Assembly: GCA_025451235.1 (NCBI GenBank)
Contig: JANWKT010000028.1
Span: forward strand, 143,264-207,263
Length of the DNA stretch: 64,000 nt
Reading direction: 5' to 3'
From: Flavobacteriales bacterium
Lineage (GTDB): Bacteria > Bacteroidota > Bacteroidia > CAIKAF01
This document shows positions 18,806 to 29,427 of this stretch, piece after piece. The translations under genes were made by a program, and so were the position numbers. Each line of letters opens with the position of its first letter. Within the stretch, counting starts at the first letter, position 1. The notes beneath the pieces are model-generated. The model was not told where the DNA came from. It worked only from the letters and a program-made list of their open reading frames with translations, and ran no database searches.

Positions 18806-20101
18806 ATGAATGAATTAGATCAGGAGGCCCCATTAGCCGAAAGAATGAGGCCCAGAAAATTGCAGGATTTTGTGGGTCAGGAGCATTTGGTAGGCCCCCA
18901 AGGGGCACTTACCAATATGTTGAATTCAAAAGTGCTTCCAAGTATGATACTTTGGGGACCACCGGGAGTAGGTAAAACCACCCTGGCCCAGATCATTGCA
19001 GATGCATTTGAAAGGGATTTTTACCGGTTAAATGCCATCAGCAGTGGTGTAAAAGACATCCGTGAAATCATTGAAAAAGCAGAAAAAAGTGGGTTCATGG
19101 GTCAGTTTAAAAAGCCAATTGTTTTTATTGATGAGATCCACCGTTTCAATAAGTCACAACAAGATTCCTTGTTGGCAGCCGTTGAAAAAGGCACCATTTG
19201 TTTGATCGGAGCCACTACCGAAAACCCCTCGTTCGAGGTGATCTCCGCCTTGTTAAGCCGGTGCCAGGTATATGTACTCAACGCATTGGCCAAAGAAGAT
19301 CTTGAAAAAGTGTTGAACCGGGCGATTGAAATAGATGAATGGCTGAAGCTGAAGAAACCTCAGATTGAAGAAGCGGAGGCATTGATGGCCTTTAGCGGAG
19401 GCGACGCCCGGAAATTATTGAACTATCTCGAAATTTCAGTGATGGCTTATGGAAATCAGCAACCTTTGGTACTCAATAACGAAAATGTAAAAGCGGCCAT
19501 TCAGCAATCCATGCCTTTGTATGACAAGAATGGTGAAATGCATTATGATATCATTTCGGCCTTTATTAAATCCATGCGTGGATCGGATCCTCAGGCAGCA
19601 GTTTATTGGATGGCCAGAATGCTCGAAGGAGGTGAAGACCCTAAATTTATCGCCAGAAGGATGTTGGTCCTGGCAAGTGAAGATATAGGGAATGCTAATC
19701 CAAATGCGCTTTTATTGGCTACCGCTTGTTTCCAGGCAGTTGACATGATCGGTTTACCTGAAGCAAGGATCATTCTTTCACAAACCGTTACTTACCTGGC
19801 TTCTTCTCCCAAAAGCAATGCGGCTTATATGGCTATTAATAAAGCTTCGGAAATTGTAAAGCAAACAGGCAACCTGCCGGTACCGATGCATTTGAGAAAT
19901 GCTCCTACCAAACTAATGAAGGACCTCAATTACGGAGATGGATATTTATATGCACATGATTATCCGAATAATTTTATTCTACAGGAATTTCTTCCTGATG
20001 CCATTGCAGGCAAAGTATTTTATGATCCCGGAGATAATACCCGTGAAAAGGAAATGAGAAGCTTTTTGGCTTTACGTTGGGGTAAAAAATACGGTTATTA
20101 G
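18806..20101 (+). CDS. rarA: Replication-associated recombination protein A (AAA+ ATPase)
   Basis: A 431-residue RarA/MgsA protein, a clamp-loader-like AAA+ ATPase that acts at stalled replication forks. It shows Walker A GPPGVGKTT (51-59), Walker B IVFIDEIHRFNKSQQD, sensor 1 ATTENPSFEV and the C-terminal MgsA tetramerisation region with GSDPQAAVYWMARMLEGGED. Start and length match the family. Its stop overlaps the convergent lipoprotein gene by 4 bp. Confidence 0.96.
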   Translation: MNELDQEAPLAERMRPRKLQDFVGQEHLVGPQGALTNMLNSKVLPSMILWGPPGVGKTTLAQIIADAFERDFYRLNAISSGVKDIREIIEKAEKSGFMGQFKKPIVFIDEIHRFNKSQQDSLLAAVEKGTICLIGATTENPSFEVISALLSRCQVYVLNALAKEDLEKVLNRAIEIDEWLKLKKPQIEEAEALMAFSGGDARKLLNYLEISVMAYGNQQPLVLNNENVKAAIQQSMPLYDKNGEMHYDIISAFIKSMRGSDPQAAVYWMARMLEGGEDPKFIARRMLVLASEDIGNANPNALLLATACFQAVDMIGLPEARIILSQTVTYLASSPKSNAAYMAINKASEIVKQTGNLPVPMHLRNAPTKLMKDLNYGDGYLYAHDYPNNFILQEFLPDAIAGKVFYDPGDNTREKEMRSFLALRWGKKYGY

Positions 20102-20532
20102 TTGCTCAGAATATTGCTGAATTGTCCGGTAATAGGAATGCTATCACTGGAGGTAACTGAATTCTTTGCATACACATTAAAGGTTCCTGTTAACCTGCCC
20201 TGATCCACTTTGGTAAGATTTACAGAACCTTGGGTACTTAAGTAATAGTTATTTACATTGTTGTAATCAGGTGTATAGATCAATGCATCTAATGCGGTAT
20301 CTAAAGGATTAATATTATAAGTTCCTTCCGATGTGCCCGGAATGGTGATCACCAGCGTAGCTGTATTTTTGGTGCCCGTGATCACATATTGATTTCCGTT
20401 TTTAACAGCACCATATACTGAAGCTTCCCAGGCTGATCCATTAATGCTGGAACTAAAACTTCCAATAAATAATTCACACCCGGCCAACGCAAAAACAGTC
20501 AAAAAAACAGCAATAAAAATTCCTTTTTTCAT
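20098..20532 (-). CDS. Small lipoprotein of unknown function
   Basis: A 144-residue protein with a lipoprotein signal (lipobox ALAGC, Cys19). The rest is beta-rich with NGSAWEASVYGAV and DQGRLTGTFNVYAKNS, a pattern seen in small Bacteroidota lipoproteins that look like single beta-sandwich domains. It lies just downstream of the S46 peptidase gene on the same strand and overlaps the 3' end of rarA. Confidence 0.75.
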   Translation of the reverse strand: MKKGIFIAVFLTVFALAGCELFIGSFSSSINGSAWEASVYGAVKNGNQYVITGTKNTATLVITIPGTSEGTYNINPLDTALDALIYTPDYNNVNNYYLSTQGSVNLTKVDQGRLTGTFNVYAKNSVTSSDSIPITGQFSNILSN

Positions 20533-20553
20533 GGTAGAAAGATTTCATTAAGG

Positions 20554-22722
20554 TTATTGAACAATGGTCATTTCATCCACCAGGTATTTGGCTCCGGCGT
20601 ACTTATCCATTACCCAAAGTACATACCTGATATCAACGATAATATTACGACATTTTTCGGGATCGTACATAATATCACTCATTGTGCTCTCCCAAGCACG
20701 GTCAAAATTAATTCCAATAAGCTGACCATCAGCGTTTAATACAGGCGACCCTGAATTACCCCCGGTGGTATGGTTGGATGCCAGGAATGCTACATGCAAT
20801 ACTCCATTTTGAGCATATCTTCCATAATCCTTTTGCTTATACAATTCCAAAAATTTAGGGAGAAGATCAAATTCATAATCTCCAGGCTTATATTTCTCAA
20901 CAATTCCGTCAATGGTTGTGAACCAGTTATAGTTGGTGCCATCAACCGGCGAAAAGCCCTGAACTTTTCCATAGGATACCCTTAAGGTGCTGTTCGCATC
21001 AGGATATAATCTTTTTTTCTTCCCTAAATATTGAAGGATCCCCTTCATATAGAGGGTCATTTTATCCTGTATATTGGTATTCACCGTAATAAATTGAGGG
21101 TAGATATCATGGTTATACTTTCCATAAACGTCTTTGCTCAGCAAGAATATTTTATCCTTCTCCAATAACTTCATTCCTTTCGAAAAGCTCTTTTTGGTGT
21201 CCTCCACCCATTTTTTCAGTTTGTCTTTATTGGTAAACATCGTTTTTGAAAACTGGTTATTGGTAAATGCATCTGCATTCATTTTTGCAAGGAGCCATTC
21301 TTTTTTAGCCAGAACGGAGATATTGCTATCACCCACTCCTTCAAAGAAAATAGGATAAACCGCTTTCATCAATTTTTTGTCCACCTCCACATCATAATTC
21401 TGAAAAAACCCATCTAAAGAGGCAGAAAATTTATCCAACGATTCGTTGATCTGTTTTTTAAAACTTCTTACGGTAGCTGTATCCTGGGTGGTCAGTAACT
21501 TGTATTTTTCGTAAGGCTCAATTAAGGCAGATGACAACCTTACGATCTCGGCCCCATTTGTAAACAGTTCACTGTAATATTCCAATGACCATGCTAGGGG
21601 GCGATATGTTTTGTACAAGCCTTCAAAGTCTTTCATCAGATTAGAATAGTTAGGGTCATTTTTGGCCAATTGTAAAAACTCGGCTTCGAATATCTTTTTC
21701 TTTTCAACCGCATTTAACCTGTTCAATCCTTTCAATTCGCCTTGCCATTTTTTCCATGCATTTGCAATACCTGCTGATTTTGAAGCATATTTGATCCTCA
21801 AAGCATCACTTTGAATCATGGCAGCACGAATAACCGCTAAGGAAGCAGTTCTCATTTTTATTCTCATAGGGTTCAGGTCGGCAGTGATTACCTCTACTGC
21901 GTAGGAGGGCAAATACTCCTGTGTACGGCCTGGGAACCCATAAACCATGGTAAAGTCTCCTTCTTTTACTCCTTTCAATGAAACCTCCAAATGTTTGATC
22001 GGTTTATAAGGAACATTGGATTCAGAATAATCGGCAGGTTTATTATTTTTATCTACATAAATTCTGAAAATAGAAAAATCTGCATTATGTCTAGGCCATA
22101 TCCAGTTATCAGTATCCCCTCCAAAAACTCCTATGGATGAAGGTGGGGCACCTACCAGTCTTACATCTTTAAAAACTTCCGTTACAAACAAATAATATTC
22201 ATTTCCATAATAAAAGGGACGAACCACTGCGGTATAATGCGTTCCGGCAACCGCATCACTACATAATTTTTTTACCGTATTATCGTAATCGGCCATACCC
22301 GCCATTACCTGGGTTGTTACATTTTCCATTCGAACTATCCTGGTAGCCGTAAGCCCTTTGTTGGGCAACTCTTCTTTTAACTCCTTGGCCCAAAAACCAT
22401 ACTTTAAATAATCGTTTTCTAGGGAGCTATGCGATTGAATTTGTCCGAAACCGCAATGATGGTTGGTGATGAGCATTCCTTTGTCGGAGATCAATTCCGA
22501 GGTACACCCCCTGCCGAATAAAAATACAGCATCCTTCAAGCTGGAGGTGTTTACATTATAAATATCATCCGCAGTTAACCTCAATCCCATGTTTTTCATT
22601 TCATCCTCATTCAACGACTTTAACAACATGGGTATCCACATTCCCTCAACTGCAAAAACTTTAGTTGCGCTAAGTAGAAAGAAAAGAACAATGGTTTTGG
22701 TGATAAAATTTCTCCTGATCAT
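20554..22722 (-). CDS. S46-family dipeptidyl-peptidase (DPP7/DPP11 type)
   Basis: A 722-residue secreted serine exopeptidase with a signal peptide ending near VFAVEG (about 25). The S46 landmarks are all present: GRGCTSELISDKGMLITNHH with catalytic His near 89, DNWIWPRHNADFSIFRIY, and the serine in GGNSGSPVLN (about 656), followed by GINFDRAWESTMSDIMYD. These periplasmic enzymes release dipeptides and support peptide use as carbon and nitrogen source. Whether it prefers hydrophobic (DPP7) or acidic (DPP11) P1 residues I cannot decide by eye. Confidence 0.93.
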   Translation of the reverse strand: MIRRNFITKTIVLFFLLSATKVFAVEGMWIPMLLKSLNEDEMKNMGLRLTADDIYNVNTSSLKDAVFLFGRGCTSELISDKGMLITNHHCGFGQIQSHSSLENDYLKYGFWAKELKEELPNKGLTATRIVRMENVTTQVMAGMADYDNTVKKLCSDAVAGTHYTAVVRPFYYGNEYYLFVTEVFKDVRLVGAPPSSIGVFGGDTDNWIWPRHNADFSIFRIYVDKNNKPADYSESNVPYKPIKHLEVSLKGVKEGDFTMVYGFPGRTQEYLPSYAVEVITADLNPMRIKMRTASLAVIRAAMIQSDALRIKYASKSAGIANAWKKWQGELKGLNRLNAVEKKKIFEAEFLQLAKNDPNYSNLMKDFEGLYKTYRPLAWSLEYYSELFTNGAEIVRLSSALIEPYEKYKLLTTQDTATVRSFKKQINESLDKFSASLDGFFQNYDVEVDKKLMKAVYPIFFEGVGDSNISVLAKKEWLLAKMNADAFTNNQFSKTMFTNKDKLKKWVEDTKKSFSKGMKLLEKDKIFLLSKDVYGKYNHDIYPQFITVNTNIQDKMTLYMKGILQYLGKKKRLYPDANSTLRVSYGKVQGFSPVDGTNYNWFTTIDGIVEKYKPGDYEFDLLPKFLELYKQKDYGRYAQNGVLHVAFLASNHTTGGNSGSPVLNADGQLIGINFDRAWESTMSDIMYDPEKCRNIIVDIRYVLWVMDKYAGAKYLVDEMTIVQ

Positions 22723-22759
22723 AATTATTTAGATTAGACTATCAATAAGCATTACAAAT

Positions 22760-23326
22760 TTAATTTTTTTTGAAAACATAGTTTTTTATTTCAAAACAAA
22801 ACTTTACATGGATCTGGCCGGCTAAAAAGGAATTCACCATCGCCCTATCCTGCCCTGTGCCAGTAGGTTCCATTTTTTCAGCATAGTAAAAATCATGGAT
22901 TTTCTTCATCGGAGAAAAAGAGATCCATCGGGCCAAAAAGGTAATACCGAAGGTTTTCTTGCCCGTTACATCGTCCTTCTTGTCCTTGTATTCGAGCTTC
23001 ACCACCAGGATCTGCGATAGATTTTGCAAGGTCCGTTGGGACGAAATAAAAGTGGAGTCCATGGCAAAGAGAAGGTCGAAATTTTCTTTTTGAAAAACTT
23101 CATTTTTAAACAATCCGGTTACAGGTTTCATGTTACAGTCATTCAAACTTTCCATGATGGTATGAGTCATTTCGGAGGTATCCTCTGCGTTATTCAATTG
23201 CACCACCAGGCCGATGGAAGTTGAGTCGATGGACGGGCTTATCCGGGTTTTCATGAAATTCCTGGTTTTGCAGGAAAACATGAGTAAAATGCCCACTGAC
23301 CATAAAAAAAACAAACTTCGTCTCAT
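22760..23326 (-). CDS. Putative lipoprotein, unknown function
   Basis: A 188-residue protein with an N-terminal signal and lipobox LMFSC (Cys19). The remainder has alternating strands and helices and no motif I recognise. Its position 4 bp downstream of dut and upstream of the S46 peptidase gene suggests a common transcript. Confidence 0.7.
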   Translation of the reverse strand: MRRSLFFLWSVGILLMFSCKTRNFMKTRISPSIDSTSIGLVVQLNNAEDTSEMTHTIMESLNDCNMKPVTGLFKNEVFQKENFDLLFAMDSTFISSQRTLQNLSQILVVKLEYKDKKDDVTGKKTFGITFLARWISFSPMKKIHDFYYAEKMEPTGTGQDRAMVNSFLAGQIHVKFCFEIKNYVFKKN

Positions 23327-23330
23327 GAAA

Positions 23331-23765
23331 TTATTTTACACCGGTACTACCAAAGCCCCCGGCACCTCTTACGGTAACAGAGAGTTCCTCCACTTCCTTC
23401 CATTTGGCTGTTTCGTGCTTGGCGATGATCAACTGGGCGATCCGTTCTCCATCTTCGATCAAAAAATCTTCTGATGATAGATTGATCAATATGACCCCAA
23501 TTTCTCCTCTGTAATCGGCATCAATGGTGCCTGGTGAATTCAATACAGTAATCCCTTTTTTAAATGCCAAACCACTCCTGGGTCTCACCTGGGCCTCAAA
23601 TCCTACTGGCAAAGCAATATAAAGCCCGGTAGACACCAATTTTCTTTCCAATGGTTTTAACAATACAGGTTCTGATAGATTTGCTTTTAAATCCATACCC
23701 GCTGAAAAATCAGTGGCATAGTTAGGAAGTTCATGCTTGCTTTTGTTGATGATCTCTATTTCCAT
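23331..23765 (-). CDS. dut: Deoxyuridine 5'-triphosphate nucleotidohydrolase
   Basis: A 144-residue trimeric dUTPase that removes dUTP and supplies dUMP for thymidylate synthesis. All five motifs can be read: [35 protein letters not shown] with the catalytic Asp, [10 protein letters not shown] and the C-terminal GAGGFGSTG arm. It overlaps the upstream flippase gene by 10 bp. Confidence 0.97.
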   Translation of the reverse strand: MEIEIINKSKHELPNYATDFSAGMDLKANLSEPVLLKPLERKLVSTGLYIALPVGFEAQVRPRSGLAFKKGITVLNSPGTIDADYRGEIGVILINLSSEDFLIEDGERIAQLIIAKHETAKWKEVEELSVTVRGAGGFGSTGVK

Positions 23766-25261
23766 AATTTCTTCTTATAGATTTGAACAATGTTTCTGAA
23801 CTGTGCATCGATATTGTACAGTACAAAAATAAAAAATACCAACAGGCCGGTATTGATCAGGAACTTCACGGTAAAATTATCAAACGGGATTCTTGTGCTG
23901 ATGTAAACCAGACCTGCTGAAACGAAAATAAGACTTAGTATCTTCCGAAGATTGTAAGGAATGGGATAGTACTTTCTTCCCACTATATAACTGATCACCG
24001 ACATGGTAAAATACGCCGCTAAAGTGGTCCATGCGGAGGCCATATAACCATATACAGGAATAAACAGGACGTTGAGCACAATAGTAACCACCGCTCCGGC
24101 AATAGAAAACCAAACGCCAAACATCGTTTGACCCGATAGTTTATACCACATAGATAAATTTACATATACGCCTAAGAATAAATTAGCCATCATGATGATA
24201 GGAACTATTTTTAGTCCAACCCAGAAATCTTCATTCGCAATAAAATACTTAAATATATCCAGGTATAAATTAACTACCAGGAATAATAAGCAACAGAGAA
24301 TCACAAAATAGTTCATTACTTTGGAATACATTTTTTTAGGTTCATTTTCTTTTAATTGCGAAAAGAAAAATGGTTCGGCTGCAAACCTGTATGCCTGAAT
24401 AAACAAGGTCATTAAAATAGCGAGCTTGTAACAACCTCCGTACACGCCTATTTCAAAATCTGCCTTCTCACTGGGAAGGGGAAGGAGTCGCTCCAGTAAA
24501 AGAATATCCAACCTTTCGTTGATAATGAATCCAAGACCAGAAATAACCAGGGGCAAGGCGTATATCATCATCTCTTTCCACAGCGATTTGTTGAATTTGA
24601 AAGGTATTTTTACGATGATGGGTATACAGCAAATCATTTTGATCAGGCTGGCGATGAGGTTGGATATGAAAATATATCCTACACCGATGTCGTGATTATA
24701 GACCTTATCAATAAAACTTCCGGGTTCTATTTCTCCCTGCATGTGTAAATTCCGGCAATAGACCAACCAAAACAGGTTAAGCCCGATATTTACAAGAATA
24801 TTTACAATAGTGATCCCGGTAAACATCTTAGGTCGGTTTTGTTGCCTCAACCAGGCCATAGGGATAGCCGCAACGGCATCCAATCCGATGATCAACCCCA
24901 GCCAGATCACATAATCCGCATGACCAGGATACCTCATTACATCAGCCAAAGGGTTAGCGAATGAAAAAATCAATATCCAAAAAGCCGCAGTGGTAGCCAG
25001 AATCGACCCCAAAGCGGTTGAAAACACCGAAGGTTTATCTTCCTTTTTCTGACAAAAATTGAAGATAGCTGTTTCCATTCCATAGGTAAGGATCACCAGC
25101 AGGATGGCTATATAAGCATAGGCTTTATTGTATTGAGCATATACAGCTGGTGCAAAAATGCTGGTATATAGGGGCGTTAAGAAGTAATTGAGCACCCTGG
25201 CCAGGATAGTGCCAACACCGTAGATTGCAGTTTGACCTGCTAATTTCTTAAGCGGATTCAA
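23756..25261 (-). CDS. Polysaccharide flippase (Wzx/MATE-like)
   Basis: A 501-residue protein with about 12-14 hydrophobic helices and the N-terminal [20 protein letters not shown] typical of the polysaccharide-synthesis branch of the MOP superfamily. It would flip undecaprenyl-linked oligosaccharides, or another lipid-linked substrate, to the periplasm. Followed by dut with overlapping ends. A matching O-antigen ligase-like gene and glycosyltransferases lie at 27-30.5 kb on the same strand. Function is from family resemblance. Confidence 0.88.
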   Translation of the reverse strand: MNPLKKLAGQTAIYGVGTILARVLNYFLTPLYTSIFAPAVYAQYNKAYAYIAILLVILTYGMETAIFNFCQKKEDKPSVFSTALGSILATTAAFWILIFSFANPLADVMRYPGHADYVIWLGLIIGLDAVAAIPMAWLRQQNRPKMFTGITIVNILVNIGLNLFWLVYCRNLHMQGEIEPGSFIDKVYNHDIGVGYIFISNLIASLIKMICCIPIIVKIPFKFNKSLWKEMMIYALPLVISGLGFIINERLDILLLERLLPLPSEKADFEIGVYGGCYKLAILMTLFIQAYRFAAEPFFFSQLKENEPKKMYSKVMNYFVILCCLLFLVVNLYLDIFKYFIANEDFWVGLKIVPIIMMANLFLGVYVNLSMWYKLSGQTMFGVWFSIAGAVVTIVLNVLFIPVYGYMASAWTTLAAYFTMSVISYIVGRKYYPIPYNLRKILSLIFVSAGLVYISTRIPFDNFTVKFLINTGLLVFFIFVLYNIDAQFRNIVQIYKKKLWK

Positions 25262-25388
25262 TTATTTAAAATTACTCAAATGTACAAAACACAGGCATAT
25301 TAAGAATTTTTATAAGATTCCAAAAACGATTAGGAGTGGTTCTTGGTTATATTTTTTAATATTGTAACACTAAACAACGTAATACCAT

Positions 25389-27050
25389 ATGAGATATTTG
25401 AAATTAAAGGGCCTCATCGTAGCCCTGCTGCTTAGTTCTGCCTTGCTAAGTGCACAATCAGCGCAATCAGAATTCCCTAGAAAGGATTGGATGCTCTTAG
25501 ACTCAAAAACAGACAAGATAGCTGGAATGAGTGTCGTAAAAGGTTATGCTCTCTTGAAAAAAAGGAAACCCGTAAAAGTGATCGTAGCCGTTATCGATAG
25601 CGGAGTGGATTATTTACATGAAGACTTAAAAGATGTGATGTGGGTTAATCCGGGTGAAGTGGCCAATAATGGGAAAGATGATGATGGAAATGGATATGTG
25701 GATGATATCAATGGTTGGAATTTTATTGGAGGAGCAGACGGTAGAAATGTTGAACATGATAATCTTGAGCTCACCCGTTTGTATCGTGAACTCGGTAAAA
25801 AGTTTGAGGGGAAGAATGGTCCGTTCAGCGATCCTGAAGAAAACAAGCAGTTTAATTTATACAAAAATGTAAAACTGGCGTTCGAAGAAAAGGTGAATGA
25901 AGTAAAAAGCACCATGAAAATTTACGAACCCATTTATAACGACGTAAAAGCGGTAAAGGAAGCCATCAAATCTCGTTTTGGAATGGATAACGCAACCTCT
26001 GCTGAATTAGGTAACCTGAAAGTGGATTCTAAAGACAGCCTTTCATCACAAATCGCTACTGCCCAGTTGTACCTTGGTTTAGGTTTCGCCAACGATCTGA
26101 ATGAACTATATACCGCCATTCAGGGAGCTTATGATTATTTCAATGGCCAGTTAGAATATAATTATAATACCAAATATGACCCTAGAGATATTGTTGGAGA
26201 CAACTATTTCAATTCGAATGAAAAAAATTATGGGAACAACGATGTAAAAGGACCAGACGCATCGCATGGAACCCATGTTGCCGGTATTATTGCAGCAAAA
26301 AGAGGCAATAGTATTGGGATCGATGGAATTGCCGACAATGTTCAGATCATGTCGATCAGGGTGGTTCCTGACGGAGATGAAAGAGATAAAGATGTGGCCA
26401 ATGGAATTCGCTATGCAGTTGATAACGGAGCAAAAATTATCAATATGAGTTTTGGCAAAGCCTGGGTAAAAGATAAAAAAGTAGTGGATGAGGCCGTTAA
26501 GTATGCTGAGTCAAAAGGGGTATTATTGATCCATGCCGCAGGTAATGAAAATACAAATATTGATCAGGTTACCCATTATCCTTGTAAGGCCATGGAAGAC
26601 GGAAGTATGGCGTCGAACTGGTTAGAGATCGGTGCTATGGGATATGATTTAGATATTAAAGAAGGTGAAGAAGAAAAAGCTCCGGCTAAACCTAAATATA
26701 AAATGATCGTGGGTGATTTTAGCAATTATGGAATTAAATATGTAGATGTATTTGCTCCTGGTGTTGAGATCTATTCCAGCACCCCTGAAAATCATTATGA
26801 CTTTTTTGATGGAACGAGCATGGCAGCTCCTGCTACCAGTGGAGTTGCAGCAGTTATTATGAGCTATTTCCCTAACCTAACCGTTCAACAAGTAAGAGAA
26901 ATACTGATCAAAAGCTCCATGAAATATCCAAAATATAAAATCAAAAAACCAGGGTCGAAAGATGAGATGGTATTGTTAACCGATCTAAGCGCCTCTGGTG
27001 GGGTAGTGAATATGTACAATGCTATAAAACTGGCATCGAAATATAAATAA
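25389..27050 (+). CDS. S8 subtilisin-like serine peptidase with a large insertion
   Basis: A 553-residue secreted peptidase with a signal peptide ending near LLSAQ (about 23). Catalytic residues are Asp70 in VAVIDSGVDYLHEDL, His293 in SHGTHVAGIIAA and Ser477 in DGTSMAAPATSG. Between Asp and His lie about 220 residues instead of the usual ~40; this insert is largely helical and Lys/Glu rich. There is no T9SS C-terminal domain, so it is probably periplasmic or released by another route. A strong hairpin terminator follows. Confidence 0.92.
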   Translation: MRYLKLKGLIVALLLSSALLSAQSAQSEFPRKDWMLLDSKTDKIAGMSVVKGYALLKKRKPVKVIVAVIDSGVDYLHEDLKDVMWVNPGEVANNGKDDDGNGYVDDINGWNFIGGADGRNVEHDNLELTRLYRELGKKFEGKNGPFSDPEENKQFNLYKNVKLAFEEKVNEVKSTMKIYEPIYNDVKAVKEAIKSRFGMDNATSAELGNLKVDSKDSLSSQIATAQLYLGLGFANDLNELYTAIQGAYDYFNGQLEYNYNTKYDPRDIVGDNYFNSNEKNYGNNDVKGPDASHGTHVAGIIAAKRGNSIGIDGIADNVQIMSIRVVPDGDERDKDVANGIRYAVDNGAKIINMSFGKAWVKDKKVVDEAVKYAESKGVLLIHAAGNENTNIDQVTHYPCKAMEDGSMASNWLEIGAMGYDLDIKEGEEEKAPAKPKYKMIVGDFSNYGIKYVDVFAPGVEIYSSTPENHYDFFDGTSMAAPATSGVAAVIMSYFPNLTVQQVREILIKSSMKYPKYKIKKPGSKDEMVLLTDLSASGGVVNMYNAIKLASKYK

Positions 27051-27066
27051 AAAAAATATTATTTGG

Positions 27067-27098
27067 AAAAGGCCTTTCGTATGAAGGGCCTTTTTATT
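27067..27098. terminator. Intrinsic terminator after the S8 peptidase gene
   Basis: AAAAGGCC (27067-27074) pairs with GGCCTTTT (27087-27094) and is followed by a T-rich tail. It lies between convergent genes, directly at the 3' end of the ligase-like gene, and probably serves both. Confidence 0.8.
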
Positions 27099-28310
27099 TT
27101 ATAATGGGTCGGTCCTTTTTCGGTTCAACAGGATCGCATTGAAAAAACAATAGAATATTATTCCCGCCTGCCTGCTTAATAGGTTTTCTGTAAGCATACA
27201 CAAGATCATGAGCAAGGCAAAAGATATCAGAAGCGGATCTCGATGCCGGAATCCCCAGATCAATGGACCTGCCATCACCAATACCAATACAGCAAGCCCA
27301 AGTAGTCCTGAGGATAACAAATAATCGAAGTATTGATTATGCGTATTGAACTCATGGCGATCGAAATCATTTCCTTCGAATTGATAATAGCACCAGTTCA
27401 ATTCCTTCTGAAGGTTTTGTGGACCAGTACCCCATAAGTAATATTTTTCAGCGAGCTCAAAGCTACAATGATTGATACCACCACGTATACCCACCGAATT
27501 TTCAGTTGGATCAGCCGATTGATAGTTAAAGGCAGTGATCAGTTCATTCCACCTGGTAAAACCTAAGAGTGAGATCATACCCACCAATCCAATTCCAAAC
27601 AATATCAAGGTCCATCTTTTATTGAGCCCAGGTATGGTGAGCTCTTTTCTAACAAACAAAAATACCAGGATAAAGATGAAAGCCAGTATAGGCATTTTAG
27701 CGGATAGCAACATCAAATTCCCTCCAAGGAAAATCAATGTCATCCATAATATACTCCGGGCTCTTTTATTTTTCCAGGGAAAAAGCAAAATGGAGAAAAT
27801 GGAGAATATCAGATAAATACTTGCATATGTTGGGGGGATCCATGTATTGGTATTAAATTCATGGCGGTATCTGAAAATAAAATCGTGTTGGGGTTCATAC
27901 TGATATTCCGAAGTAACTATTACAAAAAACAGGATCCCTTTTATGCATAGAACGATGGTTCCGATGATAAAAACGATGAGCAGTTTCTCTGTTTCTTTTT
28001 TATCCGGTTTATATTGCGACATAAAAATACAAACCGGGAATACAATAAAGCTGAGTGATTTTTCGATGATAGAACTGCCGTCACCTGGATGGGTAAAAAT
28101 GGATAAAACAAGTAGCAAAAAAGGCAAAGCGTAAAATCCGGTCATGAATACATCCCGTTTTTTCAAACCTTTATAAGAAATAACAGCAATGATAAGACTG
28201 CACAATCCCCAGGCTGCAATGATATAAGATGCCCAAAGGAGTGGGAAAACAAAGTACACGGCCACCAGCCATGACAAATAGGTTCTTATTTTATGGATGG
28301 TAGCAGTCAA
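27099..28310 (-). CDS. O-antigen ligase/polymerase-like membrane protein
   Basis: A 403-residue protein with about ten to twelve hydrophobic helices. The long periplasmic loop ends in FNTHNQYFDYLLSSGLLGL, the Wzy_C/WaaL signature with the conserved histidine. It would polymerise or transfer lipid-linked glycans at the periplasmic face. It overlaps the upstream GT4 gene by 20 bp, so it belongs to the reverse glycan cluster. Ligase versus polymerase cannot be told apart from sequence. Confidence 0.85.
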   Translation of the reverse strand: MTATIHKIRTYLSWLVAVYFVFPLLWASYIIAAWGLCSLIIAVISYKGLKKRDVFMTGFYALPFLLLVLSIFTHPGDGSSIIEKSLSFIVFPVCIFMSQYKPDKKETEKLLIVFIIGTIVLCIKGILFFVIVTSEYQYEPQHDFIFRYRHEFNTNTWIPPTYASIYLIFSIFSILLFPWKNKRARSILWMTLIFLGGNLMLLSAKMPILAFIFILVFLFVRKELTIPGLNKRWTLILFGIGLVGMISLLGFTRWNELITAFNYQSADPTENSVGIRGGINHCSFELAEKYYLWGTGPQNLQKELNWCYYQFEGNDFDRHEFNTHNQYFDYLLSSGLLGLAVLVLVMAGPLIWGFRHRDPLLISFALLMILCMLTENLLSRQAGIIFYCFFNAILLNRKRTDPL

Positions 28311-29418
28311 TGCCGGCTTTTTCTTTTAAATATTGGGAGATCCTGGATCTGAACACAGGAACGGAAAACTTCTTGGCCTGCTCCACACAATCCTCAGCTT
28401 TTATCTGGTCGATCATTGATTCAAATTTATAGATAGCATCAATGATTGATTTTACTCCCTGGTGTTGGTAGAACATTCCGGTCTTATTCTCAATCACCGT
28501 TTCCAAAATTCCCCCTTTGCCATATGCAATAACCGGGGTTCCACAAGCCATCGCCTCTACGGGAGTTATTCCAAAATCCTCATTACTTGCAAAAACAAAA
28601 CCCTTTGCTCTTTTTAAATAATGCCTTAAAAGTTGGTTAGAGTCATACCGGATAATTTCGATGTTGGATGCTGCCTGTGTGGATATTTTATTATAGTCCG
28701 GGCCGTCGCCTATCACCACCAGTTTATGGTCTGGTAAGTTCGAAAAAGCCTCAACGATCAAACACATCTTCTTATAGGGAACCATTCTGGAAGCCGTTAC
28801 ATAATGAGTTCTTACGGCATTGATATTATTATAAAATACATTATCTACAGGAGGATATATCACTTCAGAATCCCTATTGTAACAATTCTTGATCCGATTT
28901 TGAATATTCTTCGAATTGGATATAAAATGATCCACTTTTTCAGATGTTTTTAAATCCCATCTTTTGATCCTGTTCAGAATTTTATCGATCACCACCTTTC
29001 TTAAGCCAAAGTTTAATCTATAATCGTCCATATATTCCTTTCTTTGATCCCAAAGATATCTCATAGGGGTATGGCAATAACAAATATGGATCTGGCCTTC
29101 TCTTTTCTTTACTCCTTTTGCCACCGAATGTGAAGACGAAATGATAACGTCATAATCCTTCAGATCAAATCTCTGGATAGCCCTTGGAAAAAAAGGGAGA
29201 TAGTACCTGTAATTCTTTTTTATCCTTGGATAATTTTGTAAAAAGCTGGTATTGGTTTGCTTCCCATTTAAATAATAGGATCGGTCGTCCTCATTTAAAA
29301 AGTCCAGAACCGTAAATATCTCGACTTCATGTTTCTGTAAAAGGAATAACAATTCCTTTAAGACCTTTTCGGCCCCCCCGGGATGGATCACCCAATCATG
29401 TATCAGCGCAATTTTCAT
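28291..29418 (-). CDS. Family 4 glycosyltransferase
   Basis: A 375-residue GT-B enzyme of the GT4 family. The N-terminal IALIHDWVIHPGGAEKVLKE is the acceptor-side glycine loop. The C-terminal half has GDGPDYNKI, FASNEDFGITPVEAMACGTP (EX7E-type motif) and PVIAYGKGGILET. It resembles WbaZ/RfbZ-type mannosyltransferases, but the donor sugar is a guess. First part of an overlapping unit with the ligase-like gene. Confidence 0.88.
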   Translation of the reverse strand: MKIALIHDWVIHPGGAEKVLKELLFLLQKHEVEIFTVLDFLNEDDRSYYLNGKQTNTSFLQNYPRIKKNYRYYLPFFPRAIQRFDLKDYDVIISSSHSVAKGVKKREGQIHICYCHTPMRYLWDQRKEYMDDYRLNFGLRKVVIDKILNRIKRWDLKTSEKVDHFISNSKNIQNRIKNCYNRDSEVIYPPVDNVFYNNINAVRTHYVTASRMVPYKKMCLIVEAFSNLPDHKLVVIGDGPDYNKISTQAASNIEIIRYDSNQLLRHYLKRAKGFVFASNEDFGITPVEAMACGTPVIAYGKGGILETVIENKTGMFYQHQGVKSIIDAIYKFESMIDQIKAEDCVEQAKKFSVPVFRSRISQYLKEKAGIDCYHP

Positions 29419-29427
29419 CTCAGAAGG

